Shown: positions 8,132 to 16,343, counted from the stretch's first letter. The stretch is DNA of 34,142 bases from an uncultured archaeon (GCA_938034445.1 CALHLD010000031.1:1-34142); one strand, 5' to 3'. A program made the numbers and translations. The notes: generated from the letters alone by a model not told the origin.

Positions 8132-9373
8132 CTATTTTCCCACTATTGTAACTGACATTGTTGACGAGTCAAAGTATGCGAAGTCCTTCCACTTATATGT
8201 TCCACCTTCATAAACAACTTTTTGGATTACGAAGTTTATTGAAACCCTGTCACCATATTCGTTGAGAACACACCATCCTGATGTTCCAAAATATGATTCT
8301 GCAACTTTAGGCAGGACAGACTTTATTCTTTCACCCTTGTATTCTCCGGCTGTTAGAATGGAAAGTGCTGTAATCCATACAGTATCATATGCATTGTATC
8401 CATATGTATATGGTTTAGAACCAAACTTTGTTAAATGCTTTTGAATGAACGATTGAGTCTTAGGTGTCATTGCTGCCATTGGGCCTGCACTAAGGAAACC
8501 TGTCTTAGAGGCAACTTCTCCCGCATACTGTAGCACGTCAGTAGCTCCTGCAGCATTTGGTCCCTGGAAATAGGCCATCTCCCATAAGCTTGGAAACTTG
8601 GCTATGGTTGTAAGCCAGGGTGTGCACATTCCTCCTACACCAATTATATTAACACCAACCTTTTCCTTACCATATTTTGTTACAGCCTCCTTATATGCTT
8701 GCTCTAGAACAGAGGCTTCTGCAGTAAAGTCTTTGGCGGAAGGATCGTATCCAAAATTCTTGTAAACTGTAATTCCATATTCTTTACATAATTTTAGCAT
8801 TGCCTCATTACCCGGTTGGCCGAAGGAATCTTGGGAGTAAAGTACTATCATTGCCTCTATTCCTAAACTCTTAGCTAATACAACATGGGACCTGTACCAT
8901 TGTGGGATACATGCAACATTTCTAAAAATATAGTCTCCTGCTATTTCAACAGCCGGTGAACCAGAGCTTGGAGAAAATAGTACAATCTTTTTTTCATCCA
9001 CAGTCGATTTTAGGGCTGCAACGTGTGTGCTCCAGGAGGTCCCCAATATTACCTGGCACCCTCTTGCTATCAGACTTTCAGCCTTTTCTACAAGTTTTGT
9101 AGTAGACTCTTCAGCGTTTTCCTCTAGTGGTACAAATTTTACAGGCAATCCTGCCTCTTTACACCATTCATTTACTTCCTCAAATGCTATATCGTATGAA
9201 GGTTTAAAGTATCCTGCCTCAGAGGATGAACTGTAAAGGACCCCTATAGGAATTTCTCCCTCAAGTCTTGGCTTTACGGCTGGAGTAGGGTTGAGGAATG
9301 GATAGATGAGATATCCTCCAATTGCTGCTACTACAATTAGAACAACTACAACTATTGCTATTCCCTTTTGCAT
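8132..9373 (-). CDS. livK: Branched-chain amino-acid-type substrate-binding protein
   Basis: A 413-residue extracellular binding protein of the Leu/Ile/Val-binding (type I periplasmic) family. Residues 5-26 form one hydrophobic segment that anchors it to the membrane or is removed; there is no lipobox cysteine. The rest shows the family pattern: IPIGVLYSSSSEAGY at the start of lobe 1, CQVILGTSWSTHVAA around the ligand cleft, and VLYSQDSFGQPGNEAM in lobe 2. The ligand could be a branched-chain amino acid, amide, urea or aromatic acid; the sequence does not decide it. A GGTGG ribosome site lies five bases before the ATG and a TATA-like box at 9411-9420, so it may be transcribed more strongly than the permease genes. 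Confidence 0.9.
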   Translation of the reverse strand: MQKGIAIVVVVLIVVAAIGGYLIYPFLNPTPAVKPRLEGEIPIGVLYSSSSEAGYFKPSYDIAFEEVNEWCKEAGLPVKFVPLEENAEESTTKLVEKAESLIARGCQVILGTSWSTHVAALKSTVDEKKIVLFSPSSGSPAVEIAGDYIFRNVACIPQWYRSHVVLAKSLGIEAMIVLYSQDSFGQPGNEAMLKLCKEYGITVYKNFGYDPSAKDFTAEASVLEQAYKEAVTKYGKEKVGVNIIGVGGMCTPWLTTIAKFPSLWEMAYFQGPNAAGATDVLQYAGEVASKTGFLSAGPMAAMTPKTQSFIQKHLTKFGSKPYTYGYNAYDTVWITALSILTAGEYKGERIKSVLPKVAESYFGTSGWCVLNEYGDRVSINFVIQKVVYEGGTYKWKDFAYFDSSTMSVTIVGK

Positions 9374-9410
9374 TTAATCCACCAACTGATTTGTATTTAA
9401 CATTCACATT

Positions 9411-9420
9411 AATAAACTTT
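9411..9420 (-). promoter_or_regulatory. Possible internal promoter before the binding-protein gene
   Basis: The minus strand reads AAAGTTTATT, about 42 bp before the start codon, with transcription start expected near 9389 and a GGTGG ribosome site at 9379-9383. The 189-bp gap after livM is otherwise AT-rich without a gene. Confidence 0.4.
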
Positions 9421-9562
9421 TTAATACAATTTTTTATATACAGTAAAAAATTTAATTTACATCACTAATTTTATTTAAAAAATATTTTTTATAATGGTTG
9501 TGATCACTATCATATTCTCCTTATAAGAAACGTTTAGCTTAAAGCATGGTACATGTTCTTCT

Positions 9563-10591
9563 TTAACCTTTTTGATCTGATCTATTTAGAGGCCTGATTT
9601 GGTGAACCTTTTCAGGCAAGATTCCTTCTGGTTTATATATCATTACCAGCATGAACGCTAACCCTAGTAAAATATATTCTAGCCACATTATATCTACTGG
9701 CAAAAATAATAGATAGAATTTTAGCCAATAAACGATTCTCCTAATAATAATACATACAAATGTTCCAAGTAGACATCCTAGATTATTCCCTGCTCCACCC
9801 AACATTACCATCAGCCACGGCCAGAAAGAATAATCCACCCTATCAAATGTTCCAGCTACAACAGACCTCATTCTAAGGGAAACCAATACTCCAGCTATTG
9901 CTAGAAATGCGGATGTGAAAGTCATGACCTTAAGTTTGACACTAATAGTGTTTCTTCCTAAACATTGTAAAGCAAGCTCATTCTCTCTTATAGCCTTCAA
10001 AAGCCTTCCAAAGGGAGATCCGGCAATCTTTTCATATACAGCAAATATTATGAATGGAATAATTATGAAAAATGTTGATTGGACAATCCAACTATAACTG
10101 CCTAACCATATAAAGAAATTTGGTAGGAGGATACCGTTAGGTCCCCCTGCTAATGGAATAAAGTTTTCTCCAAAAATTTTAATGGCCTCAGCAACACATA
10201 AGAAAAAGACAGCCAAATATGTTTCAGTTAACCTTAATGATAAATATGTGAACACATATCCTAGAATGCTACCAACAGCCATTGCAGCAAAAAAGGTTAT
10301 TATAAGCAAAAATGTTGGCGTGAAGGCATCTTGTGCAAATCTTTCATTCAATAAGGATACTACTAAAGCGTTCTGGTACACAAAATCCATATCTATACCG
10401 TAAAGCCAAACCGCTAAACGTGTAGGTAAGGCTGCAATAACATATGCTCCAGAAGAAATGCTGAAGAAGAGTCCTAGGTTGGAGATACCAGTATATCCCT
10501 GCTGTAGGTTAAGGCTTGAACTGCAGATCAGGTAGATGGCGAAGAATGTTAAAGTTTCGATAGCTAATGGTAACAACGTTTCAAGAACCAT
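9563..10591 (-). CDS. livM: LivM-type ABC transporter permease
   Basis: A 342-residue polytopic membrane protein. It contains LNLQQGYTGISNLGLFFSI near the N terminus and the coupling region SPFGRLLKAIRENELALQCLGRN, which is the loop that touches the ATPases in LivM proteins, followed by MMVMLGGAGNN-type glycine-rich helices. Together with LivH it forms the transmembrane path. It starts three bases after the livH stop and is clearly co-transcribed with it. Confidence 0.9.
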   Translation of the reverse strand: MVLETLLPLAIETLTFFAIYLICSSSLNLQQGYTGISNLGLFFSISSGAYVIAALPTRLAVWLYGIDMDFVYQNALVVSLLNERFAQDAFTPTFLLIITFFAAMAVGSILGYVFTYLSLRLTETYLAVFFLCVAEAIKIFGENFIPLAGGPNGILLPNFFIWLGSYSWIVQSTFFIIIPFIIFAVYEKIAGSPFGRLLKAIRENELALQCLGRNTISVKLKVMTFTSAFLAIAGVLVSLRMRSVVAGTFDRVDYSFWPWLMVMLGGAGNNLGCLLGTFVCIIIRRIVYWLKFYLLFLPVDIMWLEYILLGLAFMLVMIYKPEGILPEKVHQIRPLNRSDQKG

Positions 10592-10594
10592 CTC

Positions 10595-11503
10595 TTATTT
10601 CCTCCTCTTTTCTCTGAGCATCTCTATGCTTCCCATAATGCCCTTTGGAAAGATCAATAATGTTATAGCCGCTATAATTACAGGTATTATTGGCCTATAA
10701 GAAGTTATCCATACACCAACATTAATTGCGATACCCCACAGCAATAAAATTTCCATTCCACCAACAATAATTCCCCCCAGTATACTACCATATACACTGA
10801 ATAAACCGCCAACAACACAAGCAGCAAATATATCACTTAACATTCTAGGTCCAGTCCAAGGGTCTACACTAAACCAGAAAGGCCAAACTGCACCAGCCAG
10901 ACCACCAATACCTCCTACAATAAACCAAGCAATGCCAAGGGCACGATCAGTGTTAACACCAAGGGTGGCTGCAAGAGAATAATCTTGAACAATCGCCCTT
11001 ATAGCAATCCCGAATTTAGTCCTAGTTAACAGTAGATGAAAGAAAGTTGTAAGGGAAAACAGCAAAGTTGGCGATAGAAAAACAATACCAGGTTCCCCGA
11101 ACAAGATGATATCTGCGTTAGCAAGTGTAAAAGTACGAGCCCAAGCCTTTAAAACATAAGATAAATAGTCAGCGTAAATGTTCATTATACCATAAATTAT
11201 CAAACCAAAAGCAAGTGAGGACATCATCTGTCCCACTGGACCAGTACCACGTGTTCTTAGAAATGCCAAAAATTTGTAGAGAAACCAAGATAAAAGTGAT
11301 CCAATTAAAAAGGATAGAGGAAGTGCTAGATAAGGGTTGATTCCAAAAAGCCAAAAGGATAATGGCATATATGCTGAACTAAAGCATATCGTTGTATGAG
11401 CTAAATTAGGCACCTTTAATGTAATAAATTGTAACGTGAAACCCAACGCCATCAAGCCTATAACACTTGAGGCAACTATTGACGCAGCAATTATCGGTTC
11501 CAT
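10595..11503 (-). CDS. livH: LivH-type ABC transporter permease
   Basis: A 302-residue membrane protein from the ATG at 11503. It shows SVIGLMALGFTLQFITLKVPNLAH at the N terminus and the coupling loop RTKFGIAIRAIVQDYSLAATLGVN, then GGIGGLAGAVWP, all typical of LivH. A TTG at 11545 would extend the frame by 14 residues, but the TATA box lies inside that extension and about 30 bp before the ATG, so the shorter form is favoured. It is the first gene of the operon. Confidence 0.9.
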   Translation of the reverse strand: MEPIIAASIVASSVIGLMALGFTLQFITLKVPNLAHTTICFSSAYMPLSFWLFGINPYLALPLSFLIGSLLSWFLYKFLAFLRTRGTGPVGQMMSSLAFGLIIYGIMNIYADYLSYVLKAWARTFTLANADIILFGEPGIVFLSPTLLFSLTTFFHLLLTRTKFGIAIRAIVQDYSLAATLGVNTDRALGIAWFIVGGIGGLAGAVWPFWFSVDPWTGPRMLSDIFAACVVGGLFSVYGSILGGIIVGGMEILLLWGIAINVGVWITSYRPIIPVIIAAITLLIFPKGIMGSIEMLREKRRK

Positions 11504-11527
11504 TACCCCATATATAAAAAATTGATA

Positions 11528-11539
11528 ATATATAAACTG
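11528..11539 (-). promoter_or_regulatory. TATA box of the liv operon
   Basis: The minus strand reads CAGTTTATATAT, centred about 30 bp before the livH ATG at 11503. The toxin-antitoxin promoter runs in the other direction from the same 120-bp gap. Confidence 0.5.
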
Positions 11540-11593
11540 TAGCAATAAAATTATAAATTATCGCATTCAAGAAAAAATTTCATAAACAATATG

Positions 11594-11603
11594 TTTAAAT
11601 ATA
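11594..11603 (+). promoter_or_regulatory. TATA box of the vapBC pair
   Basis: TTTAAATATA is centred 24-25 bp before the ATG at 11623, consistent with a leaderless transcript. Confidence 0.5.
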
Positions 11604-11622
11604 TGTATACAAAAAGTTTACA

Positions 11623-11853
11623 ATGACGTATATGTCCGTTGTTAGTGTGAGAGTTGATGAAAAGGTTAAGAAGGTTTTGGAGGAAGCTGGTGTAAATATT
11701 AGTAGGGAAGTAAAACGTTTTTTAGAAGATCTAGCATGGAATATTGAAGTTAAAAAAAGGGTTAAAAGGTTAAATGTTATATTGAATGATGTTTTATCGG
11801 CTGAAGAAGGTTTTTCCTCATCTTCGGTGAGAGAAGACCGTGAAAGTAATTGA
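11623..11853 (+). CDS. vapB: VapB-like antitoxin
   Basis: A 76-residue protein. Its N-terminal part VVSVRVDEKVKKVLEEAGVNISREVKRFL fits a short ribbon-helix-helix DNA-binding domain: a beta strand, then two helices. The rest is charged and helical and would wrap the toxin. It precedes and overlaps a PIN-domain gene by 14 bases, the standard antitoxin-toxin order. A second ATG at 11632 is possible. Such antitoxins dimerise, bind their own promoter and block the RNase. Confidence 0.8.
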   Translation: MTYMSVVSVRVDEKVKKVLEEAGVNISREVKRFLEDLAWNIEVKKRVKRLNVILNDVLSAEEGFSSSSVREDRESN

Positions 11854-12235
11854 TGCTTCCTCATTAGCTAAGTTTGTTAATCGTGAAAAAGGTTGGAAGG
11901 TTATTGAATCCCATTTGCTTGAAGGTTGCATAACATTAGGTCTTGCTGTAAAAGAAGTATTAAATTCCATATGGAAGAGGCATCTCAGAAACGACTTCAC
12001 TGAAGAATTTGCACAAAAAATTATGTTAGAGTTTATAAACAATCTTCCTGTTAAAACGATTGAGCAAAATGATTATCTGGCTGACGCCATTAAAATTTCT
12101 TTAAAATATAAAATTACTATTTATGATTCATTATATTTGGCTTTAGCTGCGAAAGAAGGTTTAGAATTGATAACTTCAGACGAAAAACAGTATAAAATGG
12201 CTTTGGAGGAAAACATAAAAGCAATAATAGTTTAA
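11840..12235 (+). CDS. vapC: VapC-like PIN-domain ribonuclease toxin
   Basis: A 131-residue PIN-domain protein. The four acidic residues of the magnesium site are present: Asp5 in VIDASSL, Glu39 in VKEVLNSIW, Asp96 in IYDSLYLALA and Asp114 in ITSDEKQ. It starts with GTG inside the end of the antitoxin gene. VapC toxins cut tRNA or rRNA when freed from their antitoxin. The target here is not predictable. Confidence 0.88.
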   Translation: MKVIDASSLAKFVNREKGWKVIESHLLEGCITLGLAVKEVLNSIWKRHLRNDFTEEFAQKIMLEFINNLPVKTIEQNDYLADAIKISLKYKITIYDSLYLALAAKEGLELITSDEKQYKMALEENIKAIIV

Positions 12236-12307
12236 AAATCTCATAACCCCTTCTCTAGTGCCAATAAAATATTATCCAAAATTTTACTGCAAAGAGTATA
12301 AATACAC

Positions 12308-12316
12308 GTTTAAAGT
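12308..12316 (+). promoter_or_regulatory. TATA-like box of the small coiled-coil gene
   Basis: GTTTAAAGT is centred about 25 bp before the ATG at 12337. A second box, GTATAAATA at 12296-12304, would give a leader of about 10 nt. Confidence 0.4.
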
Positions 12317-12336
12317 ATTGCCCTATGTGAAAGAAT

Positions 12337-12501
12337 ATGTCTGAAGAGGAATTGAAGAAAGAGCTGATAGAACTCCGTGAAAGGGTTGTGAGGCTTGAAG
12401 TTAAAGTTGAAGAGTTAAGCAAGAGAGTTGAAAGCATAGCAAACTATACTAAAGAACTCTACAATTACCTTCAAAAGCAAGCAAGCAAATCAATATTCTA
12501 A
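12337..12501 (+). CDS. Small coiled-coil protein
   Basis: A 54-residue reading frame, MSEEELKKEL at the start and KQASKSIF at the end. Leucine, valine and isoleucine recur in a heptad pattern through residues 5-40 (LKKELIELRERVVRLEVKVEE), so it should form one long coiled coil. The TATA box spacing supports translation from this ATG. Small coiled-coil proteins of this kind are common in archaea and are usually unassigned. Its end lies 6 bp from the end of the convergent membrane-protein gene. No function can be given. Confidence 0.6.
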   Translation: MSEEELKKELIELRERVVRLEVKVEELSKRVESIANYTKELYNYLQKQASKSIF

Positions 12502-12507
12502 AAAAAT

Positions 12508-12936
12508 TTAGGGAGGTGGTGGAGGGGGCATTTCAGGCGGAGGCCCCTTCCCAAAGAATGCTTTAACATGTGGTCTAGTCAAATAATACAAAATCAGTAT
12601 ATCAATTATAAGTGATACTATTCCAATTCCTGACGTGACAGTAATAAGACTACCAAATAAGCTTAAGATCGTTAGTATTAATGTTATTGTCCAAGCCCAT
12701 CCTTTACCACTCCATAATCCCCAAGCCAAAAGAAGATAGATTAAACCAAATATTACTGCCACAACAGAAACAACTATTGCAATAATAGCGAATAAGCCGG
12801 TTAATGCCCTTGGAACGAACTCTCCAATCCAAGCAAAAATTATTCCAACAAATGCTACTAATCCAAAAGATATAATTCCATTTATAGCAGTAAGGATCGC
12901 CAGTATTGTAACACCAAATGGCCTTTCCATTCCCAT
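12508..12936 (-). CDS. Four-TM membrane protein with proline-rich tail
   Basis: A 142-residue protein with four predicted membrane helices, roughly residues 8-33, 45-72, 80-101 and 103-118. It opens with RPFGVTILAILTAINGI and has a WGLWSGKGWAWT turn between helices, then YYLTRPHVKAFFGK and a C-terminal tail of nine prolines in 13 residues. Similar small proteins with this RP(F/L)GVTIL start and LTRPHVKAFF end are widespread in archaea, without known function. A TATA box about 25 bp upstream supports the ATG at 12936. Confidence 0.7.
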   Translation of the reverse strand: MGMERPFGVTILAILTAINGIISFGLVAFVGIIFAWIGEFVPRALTGLFAIIAIVVSVVAVIFGLIYLLLAWGLWSGKGWAWTITLILTILSLFGSLITVTSGIGIVSLIIDILILYYLTRPHVKAFFGKGPPPEMPPPPPP

Positions 12937-12955
12937 ACCATATATAATCTAATCC

Positions 12956-12966
12956 ATAATATATAC
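12956..12966 (-). promoter_or_regulatory. TATA box of the four-TM protein gene
   Basis: The minus strand reads GTATATATTAT, centred about 25 bp before the ATG at 12936. Confidence 0.45.
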
Positions 12967-13000
12967 ACTTTATTTTAACACTAAAAAAGTGTGAGAGAAA

Positions 13001-13010
13001 ATTTATATAT
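13001..13010 (+). promoter_or_regulatory. TATA box of the 108-residue protein gene
   Basis: ATTTATATAT is centred about 33 bp before the ATG at 13038, so the leader would be only a few bases. Confidence 0.45.
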
Positions 13011-13037
13011 GCGAAATAGAATTAATTTTTGTAAAAA

Positions 13038-13364
13038 ATGCGGAAAAGTATCAAATCTATTGCAATAATATTTTCTGTACTAATTTTGTTTCTGCTAGCT
13101 TGGGCTCCGTGGCTCAACGATAAAGAGATACATGATAGGGTTCTCAAAGATAAGGGTAGAAAGGATGGTACAATTGTACCAATTGAAAAAATTATTGCAA
13201 GCGAAGAAGCGTTAAAGGAAATGATAGAATATAGTAGAGCTCATGGTGTTGAAGATGGGATCCTAATATGTGATTATAAAGTAATGTGGTTTCCGTTTGG
13301 TAGGTGGGTTGCAAGCTGTGAAGGCTGCTACTATATAACATTTTATGGACAAATTATTCCATAA
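13038..13364 (+). CDS. Small exported or membrane-anchored protein of unknown function
   Basis: A 108-residue protein I do not recognise. Residues 7-25 are hydrophobic after a basic start (MRKSIKSIAIIF), so it is either secreted or anchored with the rest outside. The outer part has a charged helix (EEALKEMIEYSRAHG) and three cysteines, Cys78 plus the CEGC pair, that might form a disulfide or bind a metal. It has its own TATA box and no co-directional partner; the next genes run the other way. Confidence 0.6.
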   Translation: MRKSIKSIAIIFSVLILFLLAWAPWLNDKEIHDRVLKDKGRKDGTIVPIEKIIASEEALKEMIEYSRAHGVEDGILICDYKVMWFPFGRWVASCEGCYYITFYGQIIP

Positions 13365-13426
13365 AATATTTTTATAATGTAGGTGAGAATGTAAAGCAAG
13401 TTATTTTTTATAAGCCCTGATGAAGA

Positions 13427-13837
13427 TTAAAATTTTTCCTTCACTATCTTTTCTATAACTTCTATAACATTCTCTATAAATTCTTTTGCTTTATTAAATG
13501 CTTCCTCAGCCTCTTCTTGGTCAAAGAAGACTCCTACACGATAATCAACTGACTCCCTTGTTTCGAAGGCGTGTCTAAAGTTTTTTGCAAACTTTCTATC
13601 CATTATCTTTTCTTCTACTATAATCCTAGAAAACTCCCGTATAACGCCTTCGTGTGTTTTAGGTTCTATACCATAAAGGAATAGAAGTGCGCGTGCTGCA
13701 TGGAACATTGCATAGTAAGCTCTGTTAATAGAATCTGCGATCTTACCGTTCTTTAAAAGTAATTCTGCAGCCTCCAGTCTTTCTCTTGAATTCTTTATCT
13801 CTAACTCTGCAAGCCTTATCGACTCAGCTTCCTTCAT
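13427..13837 (-). CDS. HEPN-domain protein (toxin half of an MNT-HEPN pair)
   Basis: A 136-residue all-helical HEPN protein. The second helix carries RAYYAMFHAARALL with Arg39 and His46 in an R-x6-H arrangement; HEPN RNases of this superfamily use R-x4-6-H as active site. A later ETRESVDY motif (Arg94, Asp98, Tyr99) is typical of the PF05168 group. The gene overlaps the end of the nucleotidyltransferase gene by 14 bases. In studied MNT-HEPN systems the nucleotidyltransferase modifies the HEPN protein to silence it. Whether this HEPN protein still cuts RNA is not shown by the sequence. Confidence 0.88.
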   Translation of the reverse strand: MKEAESIRLAELEIKNSRERLEAAELLLKNGKIADSINRAYYAMFHAARALLFLYGIEPKTHEGVIREFSRIIVEEKIMDRKFAKNFRHAFETRESVDYRVGVFFDQEEAEEAFNKAKEFIENVIEVIEKIVKEKF

Positions 13838-14126
13838 AAATTGTAATACCTCTTTTTCTAATCTCTTTAATAATAGGCTCTATTCCGGACTCAAATTCCC
13901 TCTGTGAAAATTTTATAAGTGTTACAACCTTATTATATTTAAATAATATTTCATCAGCTATTTCTTCAGCTTTAGCTAAAAAATCGATATCATCGGATAC
14001 TACTGCAATATCAATGTCAGAGTCAAACCTACTCCTGTCTTCAACTACAGAACCAAATAGGATAAGTTTTCCTCTTCCCTTCAAGCTTTTGAATTCTTCA
14101 ACTATTTTCTGATATTTTCTGATCAT
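13824..14126 (-). CDS. MNT nucleotidyltransferase (antitoxin half)
   Basis: A 100-residue minimal nucleotidyltransferase from the ATG at 14126 (a TTG at 14135 would add three residues). The core motif is LFGSVVEDRSRFDSDIDIAV, giving Gly25-Ser26 and the metal-binding Asp37 and Asp39. The third carboxylate, normally in the next beta strand, is not obvious: that strand reads KVVTLIKF with threonine at the likely position. A TATA-like AT stretch lies at about 14137-14150. It is the first gene of the MNT-HEPN unit. Confidence 0.87.
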   Translation of the reverse strand: MIRKYQKIVEEFKSLKGRGKLILFGSVVEDRSRFDSDIDIAVVSDDIDFLAKAEEIADEILFKYNKVVTLIKFSQREFESGIEPIIKEIRKRGITIYEGS

Positions 14127-14244
14127 GACAATCAATAAAATATATTTTTTCTTATTTATTAAAATTTTTACTGCAACATTAATGGTTGTGAAAAAATTTC
14201 TTTGATAGAATTTTCTGGTTTTAAATTTGTGTATGGCTTATATA

Positions 14245-15453
14245 CTATGGTCCTATATAACCAACTTCTGTTTGAACTATAACATTCTTTAGTCCACAAC
14301 CATTTAGAATATTCTTTACCTTGACCATCTCATTATATGGCGGCCTTTTTATGCCCTTTTTCTTAAATGTTGGAAAGTAGTCGAGTACACAGACTTGTAT
14401 AGAGTTGTTGATTGAAGCTATCTTATCACCTATCTCATACAATTCATTTAAGCTCATGAAATCTGAATTGTATGGTATTCCTACGCCAACATAAACCCTA
14501 TCCAAGTACTTGTCAACCAAATATTTCACTGCATTCCAGCTTGTTTTAAGATATCTTTCTGCAAGCTCATGATCAAATATTCCCGTGATTTTTTTGAATG
14601 TTTCGACATTGTTTCCTTTCGGCTCAACACCAATATTGTTGCAGCCTGCTTCAACCAATTCATCAATATATGATGGTGTAAGTAGTGTTCCATTGCTGTC
14701 TAAATGTAATCTTGCCTTACCGTCTGGGTTAAGTTTCTTTAATTCCCTAAAATATTCGATCAGCCAACGTCTATTTAATGTAGGCTCACCTCCACTTACA
14801 GCTAAGCCTTTGACGCCATATCGTCTACGGTAAACTGTCAACTTATAGGCTGCCTCCATGGGGGAAACCGGTTTTGTCACATTATCATATGTAACTCTAT
14901 AGTTTTGGCATTGTGGGCATCTTAGATTGCATCCTGCAACCCATATTGCAACTTCAACATACCTTCCTTCTCTTTTCTCAGTCCATGGTGTAGCCTTTCC
15001 TCCTACAGTGTGAGGTTCTGGGCCGTGAACAATTCTAGTGGGTACAATAGAACTTGTGTCAGTTTCTATTTTCATTCCATCAGATACGCCAGTAATACAT
15101 GACCTTACAATTTCTCCATTAACTAGTATACTACATGTATAGCATCCCCCCAAGTTACATGGTGCCTGAATGTCTCCCTCGTTTGGGTAAACTCCAAATC
15201 TATAACCTATAAATTCTAAGGCTCTCTTTATTGTCACATTTTCTGGGACTTCAAATGTATTTTTGTTAACAACTATTTTTACACCTTCTCTCCTACTATA
15301 ATCTAATATCACCTCCTTAGCATTATTTGGGCATGCGTGAAAGCATGATAAGCATCCAACACATTCTTTATTCACACATTTATTAACATACTCACATATG
15401 CCACATCTAGTACAATTATTACCGATTTTTCTTACTTTATAAAATTCTATCAT
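14245..15453 (-). CDS. Radical-SAM enzyme with 4Fe-4S and 2Fe-2S ferredoxin domains
   Basis: A 402-residue three-module protein from the ATG at 15453. Residues 14-41 hold eight cysteines in two CxxCxxC groups ending in CP, a two-[4Fe-4S] ferredoxin. Residues 60-130 look like a plant-type [2Fe-2S] ferredoxin: Cys99-x4-Cys104-x2-Cys107 and Cys119. Residues 165 onward are radical SAM: AGCNLRCPQC with Cys175, Cys179 and Cys182 for the catalytic cluster, and SGGEP at 220-224 for SAM binding, in the style of pyruvate-formate-lyase activating enzymes. It should cleave SAM with electrons passed along its own clusters, probably to activate a glycyl-radical or related enzyme. No such target lies nearby. 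A ribosome site (AAGGA) precedes the ATG. Confidence 0.88.
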   Translation of the reverse strand: MIEFYKVRKIGNNCTRCGICEYVNKCVNKECVGCLSCFHACPNNAKEVILDYSRREGVKIVVNKNTFEVPENVTIKRALEFIGYRFGVYPNEGDIQAPCNLGGCYTCSILVNGEIVRSCITGVSDGMKIETDTSSIVPTRIVHGPEPHTVGGKATPWTEKREGRYVEVAIWVAGCNLRCPQCQNYRVTYDNVTKPVSPMEAAYKLTVYRRRYGVKGLAVSGGEPTLNRRWLIEYFRELKKLNPDGKARLHLDSNGTLLTPSYIDELVEAGCNNIGVEPKGNNVETFKKITGIFDHELAERYLKTSWNAVKYLVDKYLDRVYVGVGIPYNSDFMSLNELYEIGDKIASINNSIQVCVLDYFPTFKKKGIKRPPYNEMVKVKNILNGCGLKNVIVQTEVGYIGP

Positions 15454-15535
15454 CAAAAATTCCTTCTATTCTTTTCCTTAAAATTTTTTTATAATAAACT
15501 TCAGGATCCCATAAAATCTTCTCTGGCAATAAAGT

Positions 15536-16309
15536 TTATATTTGGCAGCTTTCACATACAAATGTTTTTCTGTTTATAGGTTTTTGCATATAGAACTTTA
15601 TGGGTCCTCCACAATACTTGCACCTTCCTCTATACCTATTATAGACGTTAAGAATCTCTCTAATACCTTTACCTTCAACCTTCAATTTTAGGAACTCTCT
15701 GCTTAATATCTCACATGCTCCAACAATATTTTCAATTTCATTCTCACTTAGGCTTTCAATTTTTCTCTCAGGACTTACCTTAATTCTATATAGTATCTCA
15801 TTTCTTAATATGTTCCCTATTCCTGCAATAACTGTCTGATCCAATAATATTACACCAATCTTTTCTCCTTTATGCTTTAAAATATTGTTTACAGCCTTTT
15901 CCTTATCCCATTCTCTACTTAATGGGTCTGGCCCAAGTATACTCTTTAACCTTTCTAACAGTATCTCATTTTTGTCTATTTCTATAATTGGTGCATTGTA
16001 TATGATAAGTTTTCTCTTTAATCCTTCAACCGAAAACCTTATTCTCTCGATAGGCTTTTGTGGGAGCTCGTTTATTTCATAAACGTGTATTGTTCCAAAC
16101 ATCATTAAATGTGCTCTAACTGTAATGTTTTCGAAGAATAGTAGAATATTTTTTCCAAGTGAGTCTGAGCCTAAAAACCTTTTATTTAGAAGTTCTTTAG
16201 GCTCCAAAAGCACTTTTCTTGATTTGAGGAAAACATTTTTTACAACCTCTCCATAAAATTCTCTTGAAATTTTTATAGCATATGCTTTAGCTGTGGGTCC
16301 TTCAACCAT
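15536..16309 (-). CDS. nei: Fpg/Nei-family DNA glycosylase with Val2
   Basis: A 257-residue base-excision repair enzyme. The N terminus is MVEGPTAK: Glu3 is kept, but the catalytic N-terminal proline of Fpg and Nei is valine, as in vertebrate NEIL3. Lys53 in LGKNILLFF matches the conserved lysine. The helix-two-turn-helix is LLDQTVIAGIGNILRNEILYR at about 156-176, and the C-terminal zinc finger uses Cys230, Cys233, Cys252 and Cys255 with Arg247 in NRKTF. It should remove oxidised pyrimidines or hydantoins and nick the strand. A TATA box about 30 bp upstream supports ATG at 16309 as the true start, so the valine is not a misplaced start. Confidence 0.9.
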   Translation of the reverse strand: MVEGPTAKAYAIKISREFYGEVVKNVFLKSRKVLLEPKELLNKRFLGSDSLGKNILLFFENITVRAHLMMFGTIHVYEINELPQKPIERIRFSVEGLKRKLIIYNAPIIEIDKNEILLERLKSILGPDPLSREWDKEKAVNNILKHKGEKIGVILLDQTVIAGIGNILRNEILYRIKVSPERKIESLSENEIENIVGACEILSREFLKLKVEGKGIREILNVYNRYRGRCKYCGGPIKFYMQKPINRKTFVCESCQI

Positions 16310-16334
16310 GCCAAAAATTTAATCTCTTATGGAG

Positions 16335-16343
16335 GTATAAATT
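16335..16343 (-). promoter_or_regulatory. TATA box of the nei-like gene
   Basis: The minus strand reads AATTTATAC, centred about 30 bp before the ATG at 16309; it fixes the N terminus used for the Val2 call. Confidence 0.5.

Noticed and set aside
11595-12042. Minus-strand frames opposite the VapBC genes.
   Set aside because: Serine/threonine/phenylalanine-rich shadows of the clear VapB and VapC genes.
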